Below, piece after piece: positions 10,018 to 19,970 of a DNA stretch of 60,038 bases. The notes beneath the pieces were generated by a model. It was not told the origin of the DNA. It worked only from the letters and a program-made list of their open reading frames with translations, and made no database searches. Origin of the DNA: Chitinophagaceae bacterium (GTDB taxonomy: Bacteria > Bacteroidota > Bacteroidia > Chitinophagales > Chitinophagaceae); assembly GCA_027486835.1 (NCBI GenBank), contig JAIXOJ010000123.1, forward strand, positions 1 through 60,038, in the 5' to 3' direction. Numbering within the stretch: position 1 is the first letter of the stretch; each line of letters starts with the position of its first letter. Position numbers and translations under genes: made by a program.

Positions 10018-12087
10018 TTAATTATTTATTACAAAAAGAGATTGTTGACCATTGTCAAAAACAAGACGATAAGTTCCCTTTGATAAGTTGTTTAGTTGAA
10101 TATAGTGTTGATCAACACCAATAGAACCTACTTGCACTGTTTTACCAAGTACACTAATAATTCTATATGACAGGACATTGGATTTAGCTTCATTCAATGA
10201 AAAATGCAGGGTTGAGTTGATAATGGGATTGGGATAAATACTTAATTCAATAGGATTCTTAATCGAAACACTTATTATTTTGGAATAATCAAACTCACCA
10301 TTTACATCCACTTGTTTTAATCTATAGTAAACAACAGTCTCTTTTAACGAAACTATATTATGGGTATAAGAATAATTACGTAATCCGTCTTTACTTGTGG
10401 ATAAAGCATTATTTACTATTCCAAAAACTATCCAATCTTTACCGTTGATACTATAAGCAACTTCAAAATATTTATGGTTCAATTCTTTAGCTGTAGTCCA
10501 GTCAAGCTTAACCAACTCACCAATTTTATTTGCAGTAAAACTCACAAGTTTTACCGGCAAAGGGACATCCGATTCATAAGCACCAATACTTGGAGTAGCA
10601 AACCGTGTTTTACCATCAATGTCTATAGTAATACCACTGATAGGTGTTCCAGCAAGAAATTTACCAATTGAAGGCTTTAAGTTAGTAGAAGAAATAAACC
10701 CAGGATTTAACCCAAATGAATTAGAATCAGGACGGGTTGCTGAGGCTTTCCAATTTGCCAAAGTTTTCCAGTCACCAGCTCTTGATGCAGTGTAATTTCC
10801 TGCTTGTGTTCCATCTATGTATAAAACATTGAAATTGCTCACATAAGTTGGAGAATTAATTGAAACAGCATATTTTTTGTTTGAATTTGCACTTGTTGCA
10901 GCAGATAAATTAGCCAAAATGTTATTCTGAAAGTTTAGACTACCGCTAGACGAAATAAATGCACTTCCTTTAGAAGCATCAGGCAGGGCTAAAAGAATAC
11001 TGTTGAAATATACGTTTACATTTCCAGTACTACTTCCAGAAATATTAGCTCCAAACCCGTTAACAGTTCCTCCAGCAACATTTGTATTCAAACCAAAAAC
11101 TACATTGTTATATACACTAACAATAGCAGAAACTGTTGCTTCAATTCTTACTCCATATACTGTGTTGGTGTTTGCCGTATTTGCATTATTGATGTTTCTA
11201 ACGATATTGCCAAATATGTTATTATTGGTTCCATAAGCAGAGACATTTACACCAGCTATTTGACCACCCCCTGAAATATTAGAAGTAATATTTTGAATGG
11301 TATTATTTGATAAAGTAAGGTCTTTTACTAATAGACCATATATGCCAAAAATTCCATAAGCAGGCACTGTTGAAGAACCAATATCATCTGGAGTAGCAGC
11401 ATCACCTATTACACAACCATCCACTTTTATGTCTGACATTGGATAGGCTGCGCTATTCCCCCTTAAAAAAATTCCTTCTTGAACGTTTTTAATTGTCACA
11501 TTGCTAATAGTATTGTTGCTACAATTACCACTTGCTTGAGTTGGTGCAGCTGCATCAAAAATCAATATGCCAATAACACTATTTGGATTATTTTTATTTA
11601 AAGTAATTGAGGCATTCTTAAAGGTTATATTCGAAATCCCTACAGTTGCTGAAACATTTTGTATAACCAAACCATTTTCCGTACTTCCGTCATTAGCTCC
11701 TTGCAAGTCAATACCATCAAAAGTTATAAACTGAGATCCAGCACCTTGAATCTTAATCACAGCGTCTGAATTGCCTGTTTGCCCATCACTTTGAGTAATC
11801 TTCGGATTTAATCCAGAACTTGATTTTTTAAAAAGAATAGGGTTGGAAGCAGTTCCCGGGGCTATAGGCTTTACACCTAAAGTTGGCAGAACTTCACTAG
11901 ACGTAAATCCATCATCAACAATGAATACAACTCCACCAACTCCAACACCTTGTGAATTAAGAGCCTGAAAAGCAGCCTTAAAACTAGCATAATCACCACC
12001 TGTTGTTTTAATGGTTTTAGTACCAACTAATTGAGCATTAACAACCAAAGAAAATAAAAGTCCAAATAAGAATAAATAAAATTTCAT
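10018..12087 (-). CDS. T9SS-exported beta-helix protein, single-module paralogue of the giant adhesin
   Basis: 689 residues from the ATG at 12087, chosen because it is directly followed by a signal peptide (MKFYLFLFGLLFSLVVNAQ). A longer frame to 12156 would overlap the preceding gene and place the signal internally. The mature part opens LVGTKTIKTTGGDYASF and closes with SIGAYES, matching one module of the downstream giant protein. It ends with an Fn3-like segment and a YPNP type A sorting domain. It likely shares the giant protein's role at the surface, as a simpler family member or the source of the duplications. It lies 35 bp after the lipoprotein gene and 11 bp before the giant gene. Confidence 0.88.
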   Translation of the reverse strand: MKFYLFLFGLLFSLVVNAQLVGTKTIKTTGGDYASFKAAFQALNSQGVGVGGVVFIVDDGFTSSEVLPTLGVKPIAPGTASNPILFKKSSSGLNPKITQSDGQTGNSDAVIKIQGAGSQFITFDGIDLQGANDGSTENGLVIQNVSATVGISNITFKNASITLNKNNPNSVIGILIFDAAAPTQASGNCSNNTISNVTIKNVQEGIFLRGNSAAYPMSDIKVDGCVIGDAATPDDIGSSTVPAYGIFGIYGLLVKDLTLSNNTIQNITSNISGGGQIAGVNVSAYGTNNNIFGNIVRNINNANTANTNTVYGVRIEATVSAIVSVYNNVVFGLNTNVAGGTVNGFGANISGSSTGNVNVYFNSILLALPDASKGSAFISSSGSLNFQNNILANLSAATSANSNKKYAVSINSPTYVSNFNVLYIDGTQAGNYTASRAGDWKTLANWKASATRPDSNSFGLNPGFISSTNLKPSIGKFLAGTPISGITIDIDGKTRFATPSIGAYESDVPLPVKLVSFTANKIGELVKLDWTTAKELNHKYFEVAYSINGKDWIVFGIVNNALSTSKDGLRNYSYTHNIVSLKETVVYYRLKQVDVNGEFDYSKIISVSIKNPIELSIYPNPIINSTLHFSLNEAKSNVLSYRIISVLGKTVQVGSIGVDQHYIQLNNLSKGTYRLVFDNGQQSLFVINN

Positions 12088-12122
12088 AACAGAAAGTATT
12101 AAAGTTGAAAAATAAAAAAATG

Positions 12123-12767
12123 TTATAAATTGCGAACTATTGTACCCGTATAACAAAGATTATAGATATTATTATTAACGATTCCATGTGCATTGATTTG
12201 GTAAATATCACTATCGAAATAGTTTATAAGCACAGGCCTTGTGATTTGACCCTCAAAGGAATTTTCATATTTAAATCCATTACCATTAGGTTGTAAATTC
12301 AAGTTAATAGTAAACGACATTAATACTGGCCGTTTGGGATTCAGCCTAGAGAAACTTTGCAAACTAGATTGGTATAAATAGTTAAATGGCGAAACCGAAA
12401 TATTGTAATTATTCTTAATAGAATCAATAATTACCAATTGAACAAAAGACGAACCCATTGGCTGTGTTTCCATTCCAATATTTGAAAGTGAGGAAAGAAG
12501 TATCAATTTTTTAGTTCGATATACACCAGAGAGAGAATCTGGCAACTTGATAGTGGTATCGTCCGTAAAATACACCGAAGCGATATTAACACGTTTATAG
12601 GGTTTTATTACTTTGCCAGAAGGCAATGTATCACTATATTGATACTCAATAAAACCATTGTTTGAAATTGTGATACCAATATTTTGATTCTTAGTACAAG
12701 ACAAGAAAAGAAAAATAGTTGTTAAAAACAAAAACCTTTTTAAAAAATCAATAATTATCAAACACAT
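12123..12767 (-). CDS. Putative lipoprotein of unknown function in the SusCD cluster
   Basis: 214 residues. The N-terminus is hydrophobic and ends in a lipobox (FLFLSC, Cys at about residue 24), so it should be an outer-membrane lipoprotein. No family was recognised in the remainder, which is rich in beta-prone and Asn/Ser segments. It sits 89 bp after susD and 35 bp before a T9SS beta-helix gene on the same strand. This is a position often occupied by accessory surface lipoproteins of SusCD loci, which suggests a surface binding or assembly role; this is inference from context only. Confidence 0.75.
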   Translation of the reverse strand: MCLIIIDFLKRFLFLTTIFLFLSCTKNQNIGITISNNGFIEYQYSDTLPSGKVIKPYKRVNIASVYFTDDTTIKLPDSLSGVYRTKKLILLSSLSNIGMETQPMGSSFVQLVIIDSIKNNYNISVSPFNYLYQSSLQSFSRLNPKRPVLMSFTINLNLQPNGNGFKYENSFEGQITRPVLINYFDSDIYQINAHGIVNNNIYNLCYTGTIVRNL

Positions 12768-12856
12768 AAAAAAATTATTTTTATTTTAAAACGATAGCGA
12801 CATTGATGGATTGCAATTACCATTAATCACTAACAACTTATAACTAACAATTAAAT

Positions 12857-14587
12857 CTACCATCCAGCATTTTGATTACCAAAATTTGCATTAGAGGTTA
12901 GTTCTGTAGCCGGTATTGGAAATAGCTTATATCTATCATTCCAAGTTGATACAGAAATGGGTTGAACAACACCACCTGTCCATGACTTAGTGGCACTATT
13001 CCAAGTAGGAAGTGTTCTTTGAGTACTAGTTAAACCCGGATAAAAAGTTTCAAAGCGCCATTGCAACATACACTTATTAGAATTACCGTATTGCATTCTT
13101 ACTCCATCAAACCATCGGCTAAATTCACCCAACAATTCCAAACCTCTTTCATTATACACGGCCATTCTAAAATCCTCTTTGGATAAACCTATAGCCAAAT
13201 CTTTAGGGGCTGTCCTGAAATTACCGTCTGCTAAACGAGCCCTTTGTCTTACTGCATTAAAAGAAAGTATAGCCTCCGCCTGTCTTCCTAACTCATTTAA
13301 AGCTTCAGCCTTAATTAAATACACTTCTGCAAGCCGCAAGATATACTCGTCATTTTCATTATTTCTATTATCCAACCCTTTAGGATCACGATATTTATTA
13401 AAGTATGGTTGTGACTCTCTAGTAGTATTAGCAGAATCTGGAATTATCACTGGGTAAGTAACATAATGCTGGAATGTCTGATTTCCAGTTGTACCATAGT
13501 AATTGGTCAAGAAATTAAAACTAGTTCTGTAATCTTGAACACCGTTGTCTATATAATCTCCAGACACATATAAATTATAAAACCATGGCTGAACCCTTAA
13601 AGTTCCATTACCTTTACCATAAGGCTTGCTTCCACAAATATTTGGAAGATTACTAGTACTTAAATAAAAAGCTAATTCCGAACCTTTTGAACCAGGCCCA
13701 GATGTATTAGCATCCCTTGTTTGCTGAATTCCAAAAATCACTTCATTATAGGCTGCCTTTTCATTATTAACATCAAATAAATTGGCATAATTGGATAATA
13801 ATGAATACTGATTGGAATTTATAACACTATCTGCATAATCATTGGCTTTTATATAGTAATTAGGCGCGTCACTACTACGATTGTTCAAGTCACAGTAATT
13901 ACCATAAGTTAAGTAAACTAGCGATAACAAAGCTTGTGCAGCACCTTTTGTCGCTCTTCCACTTTCACTTGATGGCTGTTGGGAATAGGGGATACAATCA
14001 TTTGCAGCAGTATTTAAATCCACAAAAATCTGTTTGTACACTGAATCAACAGATTGTCTTGGTAAATAGAAGTTTTCATTAGGTGTAGTAGCAACAGTTC
14101 TAATGGGTACACCACCAAACAATCGAACTAAATTGAAATATGTAAACCCACGCATGAATTTCAATTCTCCAATCACTCGCTTTTTAGTGGCATCAGATAC
14201 TAAGGGTGCTTGACTAATTGCATTAATAGCTGAATTTGCTCTGTCAACAGCAGAATAAAAATATTGCCAACTTGTTCTTATATAAGGATCAGCAGAGGTT
14301 TCACCTCTTATTAAGAAAAGACCTTGACTAAATCCCGTACTTACTAAAGTGGATGAAAACTCATCAGCACTATACAATAACATGCTATGTGCCGAAGATT
14401 TATAGAGACTATAGTCTTGATAAGCCGCGTAAACACCATTTACTACAAATGGAATATCGGCTTCGGTTTGTACATAAGAATCTGTGGTTAAAACCCCATA
14501 TAAATTCTCTTTTACCGTACATGATCCAATAACAAACACCAAAACAATTATTGGAAAAAATTTTTTGTAAATCAAAACAGAACGCAT
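12857..14587 (-). CDS. SusD/RagB family nutrient-binding outer-membrane lipoprotein
   Basis: 576 residues with lipobox (VFVIGSC). It has the usual SusD layout: helical TPR-like N-terminal half (DIPFVVNGVYAAYQDYS; KRVIGELKFMRGFTYFNLVR; LFGGVPI) and the conserved C-terminal section with EYILRLAEVYLIKAEALNE, VRQRARL, YNERGLELLGEFSRWFDGVR and LFPIPATEL. SusD proteins form the lid over a SusC transporter and capture glycans or peptides. The gene starts 28 bp after susC, as in essentially all such pairs. The substrate cannot be read from the sequence; no glycoside hydrolase or peptidase lies in the block to hint at it. Confidence 0.96.
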   Translation of the reverse strand: MRSVLIYKKFFPIIVLVFVIGSCTVKENLYGVLTTDSYVQTEADIPFVVNGVYAAYQDYSLYKSSAHSMLLYSADEFSSTLVSTGFSQGLFLIRGETSADPYIRTSWQYFYSAVDRANSAINAISQAPLVSDATKKRVIGELKFMRGFTYFNLVRLFGGVPIRTVATTPNENFYLPRQSVDSVYKQIFVDLNTAANDCIPYSQQPSSESGRATKGAAQALLSLVYLTYGNYCDLNNRSSDAPNYYIKANDYADSVINSNQYSLLSNYANLFDVNNEKAAYNEVIFGIQQTRDANTSGPGSKGSELAFYLSTSNLPNICGSKPYGKGNGTLRVQPWFYNLYVSGDYIDNGVQDYRTSFNFLTNYYGTTGNQTFQHYVTYPVIIPDSANTTRESQPYFNKYRDPKGLDNRNNENDEYILRLAEVYLIKAEALNELGRQAEAILSFNAVRQRARLADGNFRTAPKDLAIGLSKEDFRMAVYNERGLELLGEFSRWFDGVRMQYGNSNKCMLQWRFETFYPGLTSTQRTLPTWNSATKSWTGGVVQPISVSTWNDRYKLFPIPATELTSNANFGNQNAGW

Positions 14588-14615
14588 AAAATAATATTAA
14601 GCATTAAAGTAATCG

Positions 14616-17600
14616 TTAAAACCCAGTAGTCAACCCAATTGAAAAAGTTCTAAACTGAGGAATACTCCCATTGTCAATCCCCTGCGCTAAAGAATTTGAT
14701 CCATAACTATTTATTTCAGGATCATAACCAGTATATTCAGTCCAGGTCAAAAGATTGGTGGCAGTTACAAAAAATTTACAACTATTGATAAATTTTATCT
14801 TTTTAAATTGTAGATTATAACCTAAAGTGATATTTTTCAGTCTTACAAAAGACGCATCTTCAACTATAAAATCAGTGAATCGACCTTGAAATGGAATATT
14901 CAAAGAGCGTGCAGCTGGATATTTATTACTTGTTCCTGGACCAGTCCACCTATTTTGATAAGCTTCCCTACTCACATTAATATTATTAGAACGTGATAGG
15001 CCATCTAAGCCAAAACGATTGGTATTCGCTACACTTTGACCAATGGAACCTTGAATCAAAAAATTCAGAGAAATGTTTTTCCAAGCAAAATCATTAGTAA
15101 AGCCAAAGAAGTATTTGGGATAAGGAGAACCTAATATTGTTCTGTCTAAAGCAGATATTAACGTATCCCCGTTCAAATCTGCAAATTTAAAATCCCCAGA
15201 CCTTGGATTGGAGGGGTCAACAGCGTGTTTATTGATTTCATCCTGTGTTTGATAAATGCCAACAACCTTAAATCCAAAAAAAGCACCGATCGGCTCACCT
15301 TCAGTTGCCACATTTACATTTTGGCTATTAACAAACCCTATAGTAGGGCCTAAAATAGTTGGTAAAGTTGAGGGCAAGGAAACAACCTTGTTTTTATTGA
15401 AAGATAGATTACCGCCAACAGTCCATTTAAAACTACCACTTTTAATTATTTGATAAGAAGAACTAAACTCTATCCCAATATTTTCTACGATACCAGCATT
15501 GGTTGTATAAAAGTTATATCCAGTACTGAAAGGAATTGGTAAATTAATAAGTAAATTTTCAGTTCGTTTTTTATAAATATCACTTGTAAATTTTAATCGA
15601 CCTTTCATCAAACCCATGTCTATCCCAACATTATACTGCTTTGTCCTTTCCCATCCCAACAAATCGTTGGGCATATTTCCAGGGTAATAAACTGTTGTTA
15701 CTGCTTGACCGATCACAGCAGTGGAAGTATTATACTTGGATTTAGTTGAACCTACCGCAACTGATTGGTTTCCAGATACTCCATAGCTTGCTCTCAATTT
15801 CAATTCAGATATAGAATTGGATAAAGAACGAATGATCTTTTCTTTATGTAAATTCCATCCAGCTGCAATGGATGGAAACAAAGACCACTTATATCCATCT
15901 GCCAACCTAGTGGATCCATCATAACGGGCAGAAACTGTTAATAAATATTTGTCGTTAAAAACATAATTGACCCTGCCAATCCATGAAGCGAGTGAGGACT
16001 CTGTAACATTATTGACTGGTTTGTCTATGAGGGATGCAGAATTAAGGTTATAGTAGGTAAGTTTATCATTTGGAAACCCACCACCCGAAATCCCAACCCC
16101 TCTATCCTGCCAACTTTGCCATGTGTAACCAAATACACTATTAAACCGATGTCGCTTTATTGTTTTATTGTAATTCAGCGTACACTCATTCAAATAACTA
16201 GTTGCAATCACATTACCCTGATAGCCATATCCATTTCTATTATCACCAATGAATGTGCCACGAGGCATGTAATAATTGCGTAAGGATGAACTTGAATTTA
16301 AACCGGTTCGGAAACTCAATTTTAAATCATTGATAATTTTATAATCAGCAAAACCTGTTACATTAAATTGTAAAATTTTAGTTTTATCCGAAGCATCATT
16401 AATAAGAGTTAAAGGATTTTGAAACCCAGAAGCTAAATTAACAGAGCCATCCTGTGTAAAAGGTACAACAAAAGGAGGCGTTCTTAAAGCTCCTGTTACA
16501 ACCGAACCATCGGTTAAACTTGATCCGGTAGATTGATTAACTGAGTTAAAAATACTTAATGAGCCATTAGTGTTCAACCCGATGCTCAACTTATCATTAA
16601 TTTTACGATCTAAATTAATTCTAATACTCCCACGTCTGAATTTAGTATTTTTAACAATACCTTGTTGTTCAAGATAGCCTGATGATACAGCATATTTCAA
16701 GCGATCCTCACCACCAGAAATAGTCAATTGATGGGAATTTGTAATGCCTTTTTGATAAATCAGGTTTTGCCAATCAGTATTAATACCTTTTAACCGGTTT
16801 ATATCCCCTTGTGAATAAGCTAAACTTCCATTTGCTTGATCACTAAAAGCTTCGTTAGAATAAGCTATATACTCATTTGTATTGAGTACGTCTATTTTTT
16901 TTCTTATAGTACTAAAATCAGATCGATAGCTATAATCAATTTTATCTTTCCCCGCTTTACCCCTTTTAGTGGTGATGATAACCACACCATTAGCCCCCCT
17001 AGAGCCATAAATTGCTGTTGAGGAAGCGTCTTTTAATATTTCAATTGATTCTATATCATTTGGGTTGATATTAGCTAATGCATTACCACCTGGAATTCCG
17101 GCTCCAGTACTTTCCAAACCAACAGTAGGAGAAGAATTTCCCGTTTCAACAGGATAGCCATCGATAACAACTAATGGTTGGTTTGAACCCGAAATTGAAT
17201 TTGCACCGCGAATATTGAATGTCATACCACCACCTGGTGAGCCAGTATTTTGAGTGATTTGTACTCCAGCTACACGACCTTGTAACATTTGCTCAACAGA
17301 AGTATTGGGCTGTTCTTGATTTTCTATGCCAGTTACTTTTACTACCGAACCAGTTAAATCTCCTTTTTTCACAGTACCATAGCCAATAACCACAACTTGT
17401 TCAAGTGTATTGGCATTTTGATTTAATGTAATATTAAATATTACTTTATTGTTTACTAATAATAACTGGTCATTATAGCCAACAAAACTTATTACAACTA
17501 CTGACTTTTTATCTTTTACTTTTAGCTTAAATTCCCCTTTTTTATTAGTCAATACTTTATTATCCGTTCCTTTTTCAGTCACTAAAGCGCCTTCCATCGG

Positions 17601-18137
17601 AAGCCCTTTTTCGTCTTTTACTACTCCCGAAATAACAATATCTGCTTTTATAATATTGATAGGCAAATCATTTCTTAGCTTTTCTTTTTCCGTTGGTTTG
17701 ATCTCAATTTCTTTATTTCCAGTCTTGGTTACAATAATATTCTCAGTTGCAGGCAATATTTCCTTTGTACCAGACATAATCTTTCTGTTTCCAACTTCTA
17801 CTGCGTACAAGTTGGCTTTCTTTTTCTTACATCTCAAACCTACTGAGTGCAACAATTCTATTAGCACCGTTTCGCCATTTTCCTTGGAATTAAGAAAATC
17901 AGTTGATACCGTAATACCATCTACGACTTTATTAAGATAGAGGATATCAAATCCATATTTTTCTTTAAATATTTTTAAGGCATCGGATAGCTTCATAGTC
18001 AACGGGGCTGAGTCGTTAACCTTAATTGAATTAAAAGCAGTAGCACCATTGCTTTGAGCTTTTGTGTCTAAAATGCTACTTAAACACAATGCAATAAGAC
18101 ATAGGCATGTTATTAACTTATGATTATAATTCATCAT
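14616..18137 (-). CDS. SusC/RagA family TonB-dependent transporter with STN signalling domain
   Basis: 1173 residues. After the signal peptide there is a secretin/TonB short N-terminal (STN) domain (about 45-115, LTMKLSDALKIFKEKYGFDI), which in this class contacts a FecR anti-sigma factor. A carboxypeptidase-regulatory-like domain follows (about 165-240, ISGVVKDEKGLPMEGA), then the SusC signature LEQVVVIGYGTVKKGDLTGS, a plug ending SRGANGVVIITTKRG, and a long beta-barrel. It imports a SusD-bound ligand using TonB energy. The STN domain and the adjacent FecR and sigma genes fit a transenvelope signalling system that would induce the locus when substrate is present. Two adjacent ATGs (18137 and 18134) are equally good starts. 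Confidence 0.97.
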   Translation of the reverse strand: MMNYNHKLITCLCLIALCLSSILDTKAQSNGATAFNSIKVNDSAPLTMKLSDALKIFKEKYGFDILYLNKVVDGITVSTDFLNSKENGETVLIELLHSVGLRCKKKKANLYAVEVGNRKIMSGTKEILPATENIIVTKTGNKEIEIKPTEKEKLRNDLPINIIKADIVISGVVKDEKGLPMEGALVTEKGTDNKVLTNKKGEFKLKVKDKKSVVVISFVGYNDQLLLVNNKVIFNITLNQNANTLEQVVVIGYGTVKKGDLTGSVVKVTGIENQEQPNTSVEQMLQGRVAGVQITQNTGSPGGGMTFNIRGANSISGSNQPLVVIDGYPVETGNSSPTVGLESTGAGIPGGNALANINPNDIESIEILKDASSTAIYGSRGANGVVIITTKRGKAGKDKIDYSYRSDFSTIRKKIDVLNTNEYIAYSNEAFSDQANGSLAYSQGDINRLKGINTDWQNLIYQKGITNSHQLTISGGEDRLKYAVSSGYLEQQGIVKNTKFRRGSIRINLDRKINDKLSIGLNTNGSLSIFNSVNQSTGSSLTDGSVVTGALRTPPFVVPFTQDGSVNLASGFQNPLTLINDASDKTKILQFNVTGFADYKIINDLKLSFRTGLNSSSSLRNYYMPRGTFIGDNRNGYGYQGNVIATSYLNECTLNYNKTIKRHRFNSVFGYTWQSWQDRGVGISGGGFPNDKLTYYNLNSASLIDKPVNNVTESSLASWIGRVNYVFNDKYLLTVSARYDGSTRLADGYKWSLFPSIAAGWNLHKEKIIRSLSNSISELKLRASYGVSGNQSVAVGSTKSKYNTSTAVIGQAVTTVYYPGNMPNDLLGWERTKQYNVGIDMGLMKGRLKFTSDIYKKRTENLLINLPIPFSTGYNFYTTNAGIVENIGIEFSSSYQIIKSGSFKWTVGGNLSFNKNKVVSLPSTLPTILGPTIGFVNSQNVNVATEGEPIGAFFGFKVVGIYQTQDEINKHAVDPSNPRSGDFKFADLNGDTLISALDRTILGSPYPKYFFGFTNDFAWKNISLNFLIQGSIGQSVANTNRFGLDGLSRSNNINVSREAYQNRWTGPGTSNKYPAARSLNIPFQGRFTDFIVEDASFVRLKNITLGYNLQFKKIKFINSCKFFVTATNLLTWTEYTGYDPEINSYGSNSLAQGIDNGSIPQFRTFSIGLTTGF

Positions 18138-18272
18138 TTGGCAAATAAATAGTTAGAAAAAAGGGGGAAAAAATGTTTTTCGTTTTGCCCCTCGCCTTAG
18201 GAGAGGGGGTTGGGGTGAGGTTTATCTAACTACTGCGAAAAACTTTTATGCATACGAAAAATAAATCGTTAG
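18138..18272. repeat. REP-like element in the FecR-susC spacer
   Basis: Bases 18186-18222 hold CCCCTCGCCTTAGGAGAGGGGG followed by TTGGGGTGAGGTTTA in the sequence, a close relative of the element at 272-315. It contains a CCTC...GAGG palindrome. The position between fecR and susC suggests partial attenuation or a separate susC promoter, but this is inference. Confidence 0.5.
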
Positions 18273-19259
18273 TTAATCAAAAAAATACACCGTATTCTTA
18301 TCTACTTTGTAATTTATCTCTAAAAGAAAAGCTATTGCCTCTATTAATTCATCTGAACTGGAGGCATGAACGGTTCCAGAAATGACAGTACTTGCTAATG
18401 CATTGTTTTGAAACTTTACCTCAACCCCAAATTCATCTTTAAAAACTTGAGCTATCTCACTAAATCGCAAGGCTTCAAAAACAAAGTCTTGATGTTTCCA
18501 TGCAGTTACATTCTCTGTATTTTTTAATCGGTGAATGGCACTTTTGCCAGTTTTACTATCGGAGGTAAACAAATCACCAGGGTGTAATAATTCATTCTTA
18601 ACTACCTTATTTTCTTGATGCTTGAGTGCTACACTCCCTTCCTTTAATACTACGTTTGCTTGTGCATCCCTAGCATATACATTAAACTTGGTACCTAGTA
18701 CTTTCACTTCCAAATTATTGGCAGTCTTTACTAAAAAGGGTAAGTTATTAATCTTATGTACGACACTAAAATCTGCTTCGCCATTTAACAGAACTAACCG
18801 TTCTTGAATGCCAAACCCAAAACGGGCGAATTGAATTTTTGTATTGGCGTTTAAGATAACAACACTACTATCTGGTAATACCAAGGTTTTAGTTTCTCCA
18901 TAAGCCGTTTTAATGGTTTTATATAATAAAATATCTTTTCCCAAAAACAAACCACCACAAACTATGAAAATCAAAATGGCAGCAACTGCAATTCTAAAAT
19001 GCAGCATTTTTTTTACCCAATTCTTTGCTTCAAAATTTGATGCTACCTCCTTTCTATGGATTATTTTTTTGTAAGCCTCCCCATCATCTGGTACAAACAA
19101 ACTATTCTTATTCAACCATTTCTCGAAGGTTTCATAATACCGATCTTGATTCTTTGGTTCTTCCAGCCAACTCTCTATAACCTTTTTTTGAAGTGGTTCC
19201 GATTTGCCTTCAAAATGATTGAAAAGCATTATTTCGGTTACAATTTCTTTATTCAACAT
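18273..19259 (-). CDS. FecR family anti-sigma factor
   Basis: 328 residues. A cytoplasmic N-terminal part (1-85, with WLNKN) is followed by one transmembrane helix (about 88-108, FRIAVAAILIFIVCGGLFLG) and a periplasmic FecR domain (YGETKTLVLPDSSVVILNAN; RLVLLNGEADFSV; KVLGTKFNVYA). It ends in a DUF4974-type C-terminus (about 258-328), itself STN-like. It should hold the neighbouring ECF sigma factor inactive until SusC, through its STN domain, reports substrate. It starts 51 bp after the sigma gene and ends 135 bp before susC, the normal order of such regulatory units. Confidence 0.95.
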   Translation of the reverse strand: MLNKEIVTEIMLFNHFEGKSEPLQKKVIESWLEEPKNQDRYYETFEKWLNKNSLFVPDDGEAYKKIIHRKEVASNFEAKNWVKKMLHFRIAVAAILIFIVCGGLFLGKDILLYKTIKTAYGETKTLVLPDSSVVILNANTKIQFARFGFGIQERLVLLNGEADFSVVHKINNLPFLVKTANNLEVKVLGTKFNVYARDAQANVVLKEGSVALKHQENKVVKNELLHPGDLFTSDSKTGKSAIHRLKNTENVTAWKHQDFVFEALRFSEIAQVFKDEFGVEVKFQNNALASTVISGTVHASSSDELIEAIAFLLEINYKVDKNTVYFFD

Positions 19260-19310
19260 CTCGTAATATTTAAATTTTTACAGCCAACAATTTTGATGAT
19301 TCATGGATGA

Positions 19311-19970
19311 TTATACTAGGTAATTTTCTAACCTGTTTCTTAATAACGAAAGCGCCTTCATCATGTGTGACTCGACCGTTTTTAATTTTATCCCAAGTTT
19401 CTCAGATATTTCCTTATTCTTTTTTCCCTCAAAACGGCTTAACAAAAACACATTCAAGCATTGTGGTGGTAAAGCATTTACTGATTCCCGTATTTTAATA
19501 ATTAATTCATCAAACATCAACATTTGTTGTGGGTTTCTTTCATCAACAAGCATATCAAAGTCTTTCATTTCAATCGATTTCTTCCAACCATTATCCCCAA
19601 ATTCATTTTTCAAATACCGATACACTTTGTATCTAACCGCCTGAAACAAATAAGTCCGAAAACTGCCAGATATTGACTCAAATCTTTCTTTCTTTAAAAA
19701 ATCGTAAAACACGTCACTAACCAAATCTTCGGCAATCTCTTTTGAATAAACGTATCGCACTGCCAAATTACAAAGTGGTTTATAGTGAAACTTAAATAAA
19801 CTCTCAAATGCCCTATTTGGATCTGATTGGAATAAATGCTTGATAAATAAATCTGCATCTACAATAGTAGCTCCAGAAAATTCAGATTTGTCGGATTCAG
19901 AATTTCCAGTAACACTATGGGAGGTGTTTAATTGGGAAGATTCTTCAACCTTTAAAAAGCTATTATTCAT
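19311..19970 (-). CDS. ECF-type RNA polymerase sigma factor (sigma-70 family)
   Basis: 219 residues from the ATG at 19970; an in-frame TTG nine bases upstream is less likely. Sigma region 2 is at about 60-125 (FESLFKFHYKPLCNLAVRYV; AEDLVSDVFYDFL) and region 4 at about 160-215 (LPPQCLNVFLLSRFEGKKNK; KTVESHMMKALSLLRNRL). The roughly 45-residue N-terminal extension is polar and unusual. It likely drives the SusCD block downstream and is controlled by the adjacent FecR. The gene is first in the block and divergent from the plus-strand gene at 20475. Confidence 0.95.
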   Translation of the reverse strand: MNNSFLKVEESSQLNTSHSVTGNSESDKSEFSGATIVDADLFIKHLFQSDPNRAFESLFKFHYKPLCNLAVRYVYSKEIAEDLVSDVFYDFLKKERFESISGSFRTYLFQAVRYKVYRYLKNEFGDNGWKKSIEMKDFDMLVDERNPQQMLMFDELIIKIRESVNALPPQCLNVFLLSRFEGKKNKEISEKLGIKLKTVESHMMKALSLLRNRLENYLV

